Source of the DNA: Desulfovibrio sp.
GTDB taxonomy: Bacteria > Desulfobacterota > Desulfovibrionia > Desulfovibrionales > Desulfovibrionaceae
DNA: 64,000 nt
Assembly (NCBI GenBank): GCA_016208105.1
Contig: JACQYS010000001.1
Coordinates: 62,001-126,000, forward strand
Direction of reading: 5' to 3'
How positions within the stretch are numbered: position 1 is the stretch's first letter; each line of letters begins with the position of its first letter. A model generated the notes under the pieces. That model had not been told where the DNA came from. It was given only the letters and a program-made list of their open reading frames with translations, and did no database searches. Positions 42,476-50,041 of the stretch are shown piece by piece. A program made the position numbers and the translations under genes.

Positions 42476-42876
42476 GGCTTTTAAAGCGCGACGGGGCCGC
42501 CAGAACGTCCCGGCACAGTAACAAAGAGAGCGGCGCGGCCATGATCGAAGCGGCCTTCATGCTCTTTTTCCTCTCGTTTTTTCTTATGTTCCTCGTCTAC
42601 GGCTACACGCTCTATGAAAGCATGAGCAGCACCCTGGAGGACCTGCGCTACCAGTGGCGGGACAAGTCCGAACAGGTGGCTGATGGCAAGTTCCAGGCCG
42701 TGAAGAAGGAGAAGAACGCAATCATGCAGGTCTCCGGGGTCATCGGGGACAAGCTCACCGAAAACCCCGTGCAGGTTCCCCTGTTCCTGAAAGGCTACGC
42801 TGGGACATACACCGGTACCGGAAAGAATAAATTCGCCAAACACGGCACGTCAGACCGAACCATAAAAACAGAGTAG
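42472..42876 (+). CDS. Second TadE-like pseudopilin
   Basis: A 134-residue protein with a prepilin-like motif (KESG-AAMIEAAFMLFFLSFF) and one membrane helix, followed by SMSSTLEDLRYQWRDKSEQVADGKF. The start is TTG, overlapping the previous stop (TTGA). Together with the gene at 40695 it makes a pair corresponding to TadE and TadF. The next gene, cpaB, starts 3 bp later. Confidence 0.8.
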   Translation: MRLLKRDGAARTSRHSNKESGAAMIEAAFMLFFLSFFLMFLVYGYTLYESMSSTLEDLRYQWRDKSEQVADGKFQAVKKEKNAIMQVSGVIGDKLTENPVQVPLFLKGYAGTYTGTGKNKFAKHGTSDRTIKTE

Positions 42877-42879
42877 GTC

Positions 42880-43740
42880 ATGAGCAGAGCAAGACTTATC
42901 CTCATCTCCCTGGGAGTGGCGCTTTTTGCGCTGATGCTGGTTTATTCCTACGTGTACAAGAAGGAGAAGGAGATCCTCTCCCTGGGAACCCCGGTCAAGG
43001 TGTTGGCTGCCGCCAAGGACATCCCGGAGGGAACGGTCCTGGACGAGACCATGCTCGAGACCGTGGAAGTACCCAAACAGTTCCTGCAGCCCGGTGCGGT
43101 GCGCGAACTGGCAGAAGCCGCGGACCGGGTGTCCGACGTGCCCCTGCTCAAGGGGACCCAGGTGCTCGAATCCATGCTTCGTTCCTCCAGGGAGGAGGGA
43201 GTGGCCCGGCGGGTTCCGCCGGAAAAGCGGGCCTTCAGCATCGCGGTGAACGAGGTCTCGGCTGTGGCCGGGCTCATCTCCCCGGGCGACCAGGTTGACG
43301 TGCTGCTCACGGCCAACACCGGCTCGATGCAACAGGGACGGGCCGTTGCCGAAGGGACCATCACCCGTGTGCTCCTGCAGAATGTTCTGGTTTTGGCGGT
43401 GAACCAGGTGTCCAGCACCAGGGGCATCCAGCGCGCCGCTTCGCGCCAGAAGGGCGAAGGCAACCTGGTGGGGCAGGCCCCAAGTTCCAGTCAGACCACC
43501 CAGGGCATCCGCACCCTTACCCTGGCCCTTTCACCGGAAGACACCCAGAAGGCCGCCCTGGCCCAGGAGATCGGCTCTCTCTCCGTGGCGCTACGCAGCA
43601 GCTGGCAAAAGGGCGAATCCGCAACGCAGCCTTCCAACATGACGGCCCAGAACGTGCTCGGTACCGAAAAGACCGTGGTGCCCAGAGCACGCCCGGCCTG
43701 GACCGAGTTCCGGGGAACCGAGGAATACCAGCTCCGTTAG
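42880..43740 (+). CDS. cpaB: Flp pilus assembly protein CpaB/RcpC
   Basis: A 286-residue periplasmic protein anchored by an N-terminal helix (ILISLGVALFALMLVYSYVY). A SAF-type domain (VKVLAAAKDIPEGTVLDETML, VEVPKQFLQPGAV) and the RcpC segment AVNEVSAVAGLISPGDQVDVLLTA are diagnostic. CpaB helps the secretin assemble or gate and precedes the secretin gene here, the standard Tad order. Confidence 0.93.
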   Translation: MSRARLILISLGVALFALMLVYSYVYKKEKEILSLGTPVKVLAAAKDIPEGTVLDETMLETVEVPKQFLQPGAVRELAEAADRVSDVPLLKGTQVLESMLRSSREEGVARRVPPEKRAFSIAVNEVSAVAGLISPGDQVDVLLTANTGSMQQGRAVAEGTITRVLLQNVLVLAVNQVSSTRGIQRAASRQKGEGNLVGQAPSSSQTTQGIRTLTLALSPEDTQKAALAQEIGSLSVALRSSWQKGESATQPSNMTAQNVLGTEKTVVPRARPAWTEFRGTEEYQLR

Positions 43741-43783
43741 GCGCTTCACGCGTTCAAACCCAGACCAGAAGGGAAATCCGGTT

Positions 43784-45226
43784 ATGAAACAGGCTTACGT
43801 ATCAACACTTCGTGCATGGATCGCCGCCCTCATGCTCCTGTTCTGTCTGCCCGGCTCGGTCCTGGCGCAGGACGCGGCCAGTTTGGAGATCGTCAACGGG
43901 CAGAGCACGGTGCTCAAACTCGATTTCACCGTGGACAAGGTCGCCGTGGGCGACCCCGAGGTGCTGGGAGTTGCCCGCTCGGGTGATCGCGAGATGCTCG
44001 TGAACGCCAAGAAACCGGGCGTAAGCAACATCCTGGTTCTGGGAACCTCTGGCGAGAAGCGCGAATATTCGGTGCGGGTATACTCGGGAGCCACGGCCGA
44101 GAGCATAGCCGCTCTCAAGGACCTGCTCGCGGGGTACGAGGGCCTGCGCGTACGCCAGCTGGGCCCGAAGATCGTGGTAGAAGGGGACGTTTTCACCTCC
44201 GACCACTTCGACCGGGTGAACAAGCTCCTGGCCAGCATGCCCGAGGTGATCAACCAGGTAAGCATGAGCCCGGTGATGAAGCGGATCATAAGCGAGCAGA
44301 TCGGCAAGGAAATCGACAGGCCGGGCGTGAAGGTCAAGGCCGTCAAGGATTCCTTCATGCTTGATGGACTCGTGGTTTCGACCGAGGAGTCAGAACGGGC
44401 GCAGAAGATCGCGTCGCTCTATTCCAAGAACGTTGTCAACGCCCTACGCGTCTCGGGCGACGCCCCCCAGATATACAGTCAGCCGCGCATGATCGAAGTG
44501 ACCATGAACATCATGGAAGTATCCAAATCCGCTCTGCGCGATCTGGGTATTCACTGGAACCCCCTTGGCTCCAAGTCCGAGGCCACCGGGACCCAGTCCA
44601 GCGACAAGGGCTGGTTCTCGTCGCTTTCGGGCACCATCACGGACCTTTTCCCCAAGATGCGCCGCATACAGGACGAGGGCAAGGGCCGCTCGCTCATGAA
44701 CCAGGCCGTCATCACCAAGCAGGGCGGCCAGGCCAAGTTCTTCGCGGGCACCGAGATTCCCATCTCCATCGCCCAAAGCCTGGGGACAATGTCCGTGGAG
44801 TACAAGAAGGTGGGCATGACCCTCCAGGTCTCCCCCATCATCGACCAAGCCAAGAACATCGACACCTCCATTCAGGTTGAGTCCAGCGCCGTTACCGGAA
44901 CCGGCTCCGGCGGGGCGCCCATCGTGAGCACCAACAACCTGGCCACCGCCCTGAACGTGGCCAGCGGGGCCAGCATCGCCCTGGGCGGTCTTATCGGGCA
45001 GCGCGAACTGGAGCTGATGTCCCAGTCTCCTCCGGACAAGGGATTGAGCCTTCTCCAGCTCAACGCCCGCAAGGAGGCCAGCACGGACACCACCGAGGTC
45101 ATCGTCTTCGTGACCTCGCGCATCCTGGACTCCCCAAGCCAGGCCGCCGAGAACATCGACGCCAAGGTGAACCAGTCCTTCAAGAAACGCGACCTGGAAG
45201 CGCTTCGGGACAAGGCCAAGAAGTAA
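43784..45226 (+). CDS. cpaC: Outer-membrane secretin CpaC/RcpA
   Basis: A 480-residue secretin with a signal peptide (LMLLFCLPGSVLAQ), an N-terminal pilus-assembly domain (GQSTVLKLDFTVDKVAVGDPEVLGVA), a BON-like part (LGPKIVVEGDVFTSDHFDRV) and the C-terminal secretin domain (VEVTMNIMEVSKSALRDLGI-like, VEYKKVGMTLQVSPII, SGASIALGGLIGQ). It forms the outer-membrane channel. It lies 44 bp after cpaB and 8 bp before the ATPase fusion gene. Confidence 0.94.
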   Translation: MKQAYVSTLRAWIAALMLLFCLPGSVLAQDAASLEIVNGQSTVLKLDFTVDKVAVGDPEVLGVARSGDREMLVNAKKPGVSNILVLGTSGEKREYSVRVYSGATAESIAALKDLLAGYEGLRVRQLGPKIVVEGDVFTSDHFDRVNKLLASMPEVINQVSMSPVMKRIISEQIGKEIDRPGVKVKAVKDSFMLDGLVVSTEESERAQKIASLYSKNVVNALRVSGDAPQIYSQPRMIEVTMNIMEVSKSALRDLGIHWNPLGSKSEATGTQSSDKGWFSSLSGTITDLFPKMRRIQDEGKGRSLMNQAVITKQGGQAKFFAGTEIPISIAQSLGTMSVEYKKVGMTLQVSPIIDQAKNIDTSIQVESSAVTGTGSGGAPIVSTNNLATALNVASGASIALGGLIGQRELELMSQSPPDKGLSLLQLNARKEASTDTTEVIVFVTSRILDSPSQAAENIDAKVNQSFKKRDLEALRDKAKK

Positions 45227-45233
45227 CCAGGCC

Positions 45234-47324
45234 ATGGCAGGCAGGCTCATCTCGCTTTATTCCTCCAAGGGGGGAGTCGGCAGGACTTTCCTGGCCGTGA
45301 ACCTGGCCGTGGGCCTGCGCCTGGAAACCCGGGAGAAGACGCTCCTGGTGGACATGGGCCTGCCCCTGTCCCTGGATGCCGCCAAGATCATGGACTTAAA
45401 GGGCGTGGGCACTCTGGATTCAGCCCTGGCCGCAGCGGACAAGATCACACCGGCCATGCTCAAGAGCTTTGCCACCCCGCATCCGGGCGGCATTGACGTG
45501 CTGGGCCTTTCCGGTGGCGGTCAAACCGCCGTGGCCCCGTCGCAGTCCGCCCTGGAAGCCCTGTTCGAAAAGCTCCTGGCGGTCTACGGCTGGGTCGTGG
45601 CCGATCTTGGCCCGGGATACGGGCCGGTCCAGGAGAAGATGCTCGATCTCTCCAGCATGATTCTCATGCCCGCCATCCCGGACCCCCTGGCCCTTGAACA
45701 CACCCAGGCGGACTTGGCGTTCCTCATGCGCAGAAACTATCCCAGCCATGTGGCGCGCCTGGTCCTAAACCGCGCCGGGGAGGACCCCCGCATCACCCGT
45801 CAAGTCGTGGAAGCCATGACAGGGCGCGATGTCCTGGCCGTCATCCCCCACGACAAGGATGTCTGGGCCAACATGTCCGGCGGGCGCACCTACCCGAAGG
45901 ACCATCCCCTCCACGAAACCGCCAAGGCTTTCGACTCCCTGGCTCACGCCATAGTGAAGGCCCTGGCTCAGGACGCACCGGCAGGCACTCCCGGAGAGGG
46001 GCAGGAGGCCCCCCCCGAAGAGAGGGATCTGGACCAGGTCAAGCAGACCGTGCACCAGAAGCTTCTGGAAACCTTCGATCTCAAGTACAGCGACATGCGC
46101 GCCGAGAGCGACCCGGCCAAGCTCGCGGAGCTGCGCGAGGATGTCACCCGCCAGATCATCCTTATCCTGGACCAGGAAGTGCAGATACGCTCCCGTCAGG
46201 CTCGCGACGTCATCGTGCGCGAGGTGCTCCAGGACGTGCTGGGCCTTGGTCCCCTGGAGGACATGCTGGCCGACCCGGGCATCTCCGAGATCATGGTCAA
46301 CCGCTTCGACACCATCTTTGTGGAGCGCAAGGGGAAGATAGAGCCTTCAATTCGTCGCTTCCTCTCGGAGAGCCACCTCATGCGCATCATCGAGCGCATA
46401 GTGGCCCCGCTCGGCAGAAAAATCGACACGAGCACGCCCATGGTGGACGCACGCCTATCGGACGGCTCCCGGGTAAACGCCATCGTCCCCCCTCTGGCCA
46501 TAAAGGGAGCGGTGCTCACTATCCGTAAATTCCCGGAACGCAAGCTCACCAGCAAGGATCTGATCGATCTGGGCTCGCTGGGGACCCAGATGGAGGAATT
46601 CCTGCGCGCCGCGGTGCTCTCGCGGCTCAACGTGCTCATCTCCGGCGGCACGGGCTCGGGCAAGACCACTCTCCTCAATATTTTATCCGAATTCATTCCA
46701 AGCGAAGAGCGCATCATCACGGTGGAGGATTCGGCCGAACTCAAGCTCGTCCAGCCCCACGTGATAACCCTGGAAGGAAGGCCCCCAAACATCGAGGGCA
46801 AGGGCGAGGTGACCATCCGGGACCTGGTGCGCAACTGCCTGCGCATGCGTCCGGACCGCATTGTGGTTGGCGAGTGCCGTGGTTCCGAGGCGCTGGACAT
46901 GCTCCAGGCAATGAACACCGGCCACGACGGATCGCTGACCACCATCCACGCCAACAACGCCCGCGAGGCCTTAAGCCGCCTGGAAACCCTGGTGCTCTTC
47001 GCCGGATTCGACCTGCCGACACGGGTCGTCAGGGAACAGATCACCGGAGCCCTGGACCTGATCGTCCAGATCAAGCGTTTCAAGGACGGCAAGAGACGCA
47101 TCGTGCAGATTTCCGAGGTCACCGGCATGGAGGCGGACATCATCACCCTGGGCGATGTCTTCTCCTTCCGCCAGGAGCCGGCTCCGGAGGGAGAGGTGCG
47201 GGGCGTGTTCGTGGCCACGGGCTATGTGCCACGCTGTCTGGCACGCTTCGAGGAGCGCGGCGTGAGCGTTCCCCGGGAAATATTCTGGGCCGCAGAGAGC
47301 GGGGCGGCGGGAGGCGTACGATGA
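45234..47324 (+). CDS. Fused TadZ/CpaE and TadA/CpaF ATPase
   Basis: A 696-residue protein joining two normally separate Tad proteins. Residues 1-250 are a MinD/ParA-like ATPase (YSSKGGVGRTFLAVNLA deviant Walker A at about 12-18), corresponding to CpaE/TadZ, the localisation factor. Residues about 270-680 are the CpaF/TadA secretion ATPase (GPLEDMLADPGISEIMVNR, Walker A GGTGSGKTT near 471, VVGECRGSEALDM Walker B, HANNAREAL). The linker is Pro/Glu-rich (GEGQEAPPEERD). One continuous frame with no stop spans both. The stop overlaps the tadB start (ATGA). Confidence 0.93.
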   Translation: MAGRLISLYSSKGGVGRTFLAVNLAVGLRLETREKTLLVDMGLPLSLDAAKIMDLKGVGTLDSALAAADKITPAMLKSFATPHPGGIDVLGLSGGGQTAVAPSQSALEALFEKLLAVYGWVVADLGPGYGPVQEKMLDLSSMILMPAIPDPLALEHTQADLAFLMRRNYPSHVARLVLNRAGEDPRITRQVVEAMTGRDVLAVIPHDKDVWANMSGGRTYPKDHPLHETAKAFDSLAHAIVKALAQDAPAGTPGEGQEAPPEERDLDQVKQTVHQKLLETFDLKYSDMRAESDPAKLAELREDVTRQIILILDQEVQIRSRQARDVIVREVLQDVLGLGPLEDMLADPGISEIMVNRFDTIFVERKGKIEPSIRRFLSESHLMRIIERIVAPLGRKIDTSTPMVDARLSDGSRVNAIVPPLAIKGAVLTIRKFPERKLTSKDLIDLGSLGTQMEEFLRAAVLSRLNVLISGGTGSGKTTLLNILSEFIPSEERIITVEDSAELKLVQPHVITLEGRPPNIEGKGEVTIRDLVRNCLRMRPDRIVVGECRGSEALDMLQAMNTGHDGSLTTIHANNAREALSRLETLVLFAGFDLPTRVVREQITGALDLIVQIKRFKDGKRRIVQISEVTGMEADIITLGDVFSFRQEPAPEGEVRGVFVATGYVPRCLARFEERGVSVPREIFWAAESGAAGGVR

Positions 47325-48550
47325 CGTTCTTTCTGGGAGCGACGCTCCTTATCCTTTTCTGGGGCTTAGGCTACCTCTGGCTGGTGACACTATTGCCTCC
47401 AGACCGGCAGGGCTGGCCGCTCAGCCTGGAGAGATACGCCGCCAGGGTGTCCCTGTCTCTGGACGACATGTTTCTGCCGGTGGGGCTGGCCAAAGCCAGG
47501 ACAGCCATCCTTGCCCTGGCAGGAGCGGGCGCGCTGGTGGGATTCATCCTGCCAAGCGCTGCGGACAACTTCGAACGCCTGTCCATCGACCAGGCCGTGG
47601 AGTTCAACCGGGCCGGAAACTACAAGGCGGCCCTTTCCTCACTCTCACGCTATAAAGAGAGCACCTCGGCCCTTGCCCACAATGAATTGGGCGTGGCCTA
47701 CTATGGCACAGGCAACATGGACCAGGCCGAGCAGGAGTTCCAGAAAGCCCTGGAACTCAAACCTCAATACGCCAAAGCCCAATCCAACCTGGCTATCATG
47801 CGCGGCCTGCTAGGAGACCCGCAGCGTCAGGCTTTCGAGGAAGCCCGGGCCAGGCAGGCCGAGCAGTTGCCGATGGACCTGGAGGAGCTCTACCCCCAGA
47901 GCGAAAGCCTGGCAGGAGAGCTGACCCTGCGTCTGTTCTGTGCCGGGATTTTCGCTTTGGCCTTTCTTCAGATCCCCAAAGGGGTCCTGGCGCTCATCAA
48001 GCGAAGGCGCGTCAAGCGCTTCGAGGCCCAACTGGCCGACGGTCTGGTCATGGCCTCCAACGGGTTGCGCGCCGGGTTCAGCCTGCTCCAGGCGCTGGAT
48101 TTGACGGCCTCCAAGAGCCAGGCCCCGCTGTCCCAGGAGTTCGGGCTGGTGCTCAAGGAACACCGCCTCGGCGCGGACTTGAACGAAGCCCTGCGCCATC
48201 TGGCCCAACGCATGCCCACCGCGGACACGCAGATCTTCGTCAACTCCGTGAGCATCCTTCGCGAGACCGGCGGCAACCTCACCGAGATATTCGACACCCT
48301 GGCCGAGACCATCCAGGAACGCAAACAGATACAAACCAAGATCAAGACCATGACCGCCGAGGGCGAAACGCAGGCCTACTTCCTGGCCGCTCTGCCTGTG
48401 GTGCTGGGCTTCATCCTCTACCAGTTGAACCAGGAATCCATGACCCTCTTCTTCACCACGTTCGGTGGCTGGCTCATGCTTATGCTCATGGGCCTCATGG
48501 AAGTGGTGGGTATAGCCATGATGTTTAAGATCGTACGAGTCAAAGTTTAG
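47321..48550 (+). CDS. tadB: TadB-like inner-membrane protein with N-terminal TPR segment
   Basis: A 409-residue protein with a C-terminal T2SSF domain (LADGLVMASNGLRAGFSLLQALD, ILRETGGNLTEIFDTLAETI) and final membrane helices, as in TadB. Unusually, between the first two membrane helices and the T2SSF part lies a TPR-like segment (AVEFNRAGNYKAALSSLSRY, ALAHNELGVAYYGTGNMDQA, FQKALELKPQYAKAQSNLAI, about 85-160). The start ATG at 47321 overlaps the previous stop; the open frame back to 46874 belongs to another frame of that gene. Confidence 0.88.
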   Translation: MTFFLGATLLILFWGLGYLWLVTLLPPDRQGWPLSLERYAARVSLSLDDMFLPVGLAKARTAILALAGAGALVGFILPSAADNFERLSIDQAVEFNRAGNYKAALSSLSRYKESTSALAHNELGVAYYGTGNMDQAEQEFQKALELKPQYAKAQSNLAIMRGLLGDPQRQAFEEARARQAEQLPMDLEELYPQSESLAGELTLRLFCAGIFALAFLQIPKGVLALIKRRRVKRFEAQLADGLVMASNGLRAGFSLLQALDLTASKSQAPLSQEFGLVLKEHRLGADLNEALRHLAQRMPTADTQIFVNSVSILRETGGNLTEIFDTLAETIQERKQIQTKIKTMTAEGETQAYFLAALPVVLGFILYQLNQESMTLFFTTFGGWLMLMLMGLMEVVGIAMMFKIVRVKV

Positions 48551-48559
48551 GGGGTTGCC

Positions 48560-49468
48560 ATGCGTCGATGCTCGTTTTTCGCCGTCATACCGGTACTCCT
48601 GGCTACCTGCTTGTGGGGCTGGCCCGTAAGCGCCGCGGACGACGGGGTACGCTTGGGGCCCCCGGCCCAGGGCAAGGCCAAGGAATCCATCGATCTGCAC
48701 AAGGCTCTCGGCGTGGACATGCGCAATACTCCCGAGGGCCAGCTGCTGATGCAAAAATCCGGCAGCAACATCGAGACCCAGAAGTCCCGTTCAGTGAAGG
48801 CTCCTGGGGGCCAGGACGCCGGACCGTTACGCCAGGCACCCTCCCAACAGTCCGTGAATTCGGTCCAGGGGCCGCAAGCCAAGGGTATGGAGAAGCAGAG
48901 CGGTCCTGGGGCTCGGTCAATCGAAAGCCGCACCATCCAGGAACGGAAAACTCCCGAGGCTCGCGACATCACCGCAGAACAGGCCCCGGAGGCCAGGAAC
49001 CTGGAAAAAATGGACGCTCCAGATGCCAGGGAGATAGAGAAGAAAGAAGCGCCCAAGGCTAAGGAGATAGAAAAGAAAGAGGCGCCCAAGGCCAAGGAAA
49101 TACAGAAGAAGGATGCGCCTGAGGCCAAGGAGATAGAAAAGGTGGACGCTCCTGAGGCCAAGGAGCTGGAGAAACAAAACGCCGCCAATGCCATGGGGAT
49201 AGAGAAGAAGGACGCTCCGGCTGCCAAGGAGACGCAAAGGAAAGATGCTCCTTCCGCCAAGGAAATAGAGAAGAAGGACGCTCCCTCAGCCAAGGAGCTG
49301 GAGAAAAAGGATGCTCCTTCCGCCAAGGAAATGGAAAAGAAGGACGCCCCTGAGGCCAAGGAGATGGAAGAGAAGGAAGCTCCGGAAGCCAAGGAGATGG
49401 AAAAGAAGGACGCCCCTGAGGTTAAGACCATGGAGATGAAGAAGGCGCCGACCGCCAAACCGTTCTAG
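48560..49468 (+). CDS. Exported 11-residue-repeat protein, function unknown
   Basis: A 302-residue protein with a signal peptide (VIPVLLATCLWGWPVSAAD) and a tail made of 14 exact-length 11-residue repeats (consensus APEAKEIEKKD) ending APTAKPF. The repeats are strongly charged and alternate Lys and Glu, so the tail is probably a long extended or helical rod rather than a globular domain. The gene sits between tadB and a thioredoxin-like gene in the Tad operon, suggesting a periplasmic or surface spacer. I know no named family for it. Confidence 0.85.
   Translation: MRRCSFFAVIPVLLATCLWGWPVSAADDGVRLGPPAQGKAKESIDLHKALGVDMRNTPEGQLLMQKSGSNIETQKSRSVKAPGGQDAGPLRQAPSQQSVNSVQGPQAKGMEKQSGPGARSIESRTIQERKTPEARDITAEQAPEARNLEKMDAPDAREIEKKEAPKAKEIEKKEAPKAKEIQKKDAPEAKEIEKVDAPEAKELEKQNAANAMGIEKKDAPAAKETQRKDAPSAKEIEKKDAPSAKELEKKDAPSAKEMEKKDAPEAKEMEEKEAPEAKEMEKKDAPEVKTMEMKKAPTAKPF
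48983..49444 (+). repeat. Fourteen tandem 33-bp coding repeats
   Basis: The 462 bp are exactly 14 units of 33 bp in frame, each encoding a variant of APEAKEIEKKD. Units differ at the third residue (E, D, K, S, A) and the seventh/eighth, so they have diverged at codon level. One unit (AANAMGIEKKD) is the most degenerate. Confidence 0.9.
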
Positions 49469-49510
49469 TGCAAACCGTATTCAACGATTGATCTGTTCAA
49501 GGAGCTTCGC

Positions 49511-50023
49511 ATGAAACGACACCATGTGGCCGCGTTTCTGATGGCCCTGGCCGCTTTTGGGCTCTGCGCCTGCGCCGGGGTCAAACCCAAGTCGCCCCCG
49601 CCTCCGGACGTGGTCAAGCTGGACGCCCAGAGCTTCTCCCGGGAGATCCGTTCCGGCTCGGGCCTGGCCCTGGTGCTCTTCTACAACGACCGCTTCCCGC
49701 AGTCGCGCGAGATGCAGGGCCGGCTGGACAGCCTGGCCGCCAAATACAAGGGCAAGGCCATGTTCGGCTCCTTCTTCTGGGAGCTCGACTCCGACGGAAG
49801 CGCCTACAAACTGGAGATGCTCCCCACCCTCGTGATGTACCGGGACGGCAAGGAAGTGGACCGCATGCGGGGAATTCCCTCTGAGCGGGCCTTTCAGGAA
49901 AGCCTGGGTGACGATTTGGAGCTTTGGCTCTTGAAAACAGGCCTGAGTCTCTCGAGAAATCAATACTATGGGGACTTCACATACCGCTTCAACAACACCA
50001 GCCGTCTGGGTGCGAGCAACTAA
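49511..50023 (+). CDS. Thioredoxin-fold lipoprotein lacking catalytic cysteines
   Basis: A 170-residue lipoprotein (signal peptide with LCACAG lipobox). The body reads like a thioredoxin fold: LVLFYNDRFPQSREMQGRLDSLAAKY where WCGPC would be, and LEMLPTLVMYRDGKEVDRMRG with the cis-Pro loop. The CXXC is absent (the region reads YNDRFPQS), so redox activity is unlikely; a binding or chaperone role is possible. It stands 42 bp after the repeat-protein gene and 18 bp before the GspE-like gene. Confidence 0.8.
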   Translation: MKRHHVAAFLMALAAFGLCACAGVKPKSPPPPDVVKLDAQSFSREIRSGSGLALVLFYNDRFPQSREMQGRLDSLAAKYKGKAMFGSFFWELDSDGSAYKLEMLPTLVMYRDGKEVDRMRGIPSERAFQESLGDDLELWLLKTGLSLSRNQYYGDFTYRFNNTSRLGASN

Positions 50024-50041
50024 GAAGTGGGGAATCCCGGC

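Noticed and set aside
46874-47320. N-terminal extension of the tadB frame by 149 codons
   Set aside because: This part lies out of frame within the CpaF domain, is Arg/Pro/Gly-rich as antisense-like filler, and the ATGA overlap at 47321 gives a better start.
48547-49458. 303-codon open frame on the minus strand with a GASFFSISLA repeat
   Set aside because: It is the exact antisense of the 33-bp repeat gene; the repeat and codon bias keep it open. It has no ribosome-binding site of its own and the sense gene has a signal peptide and operon position.
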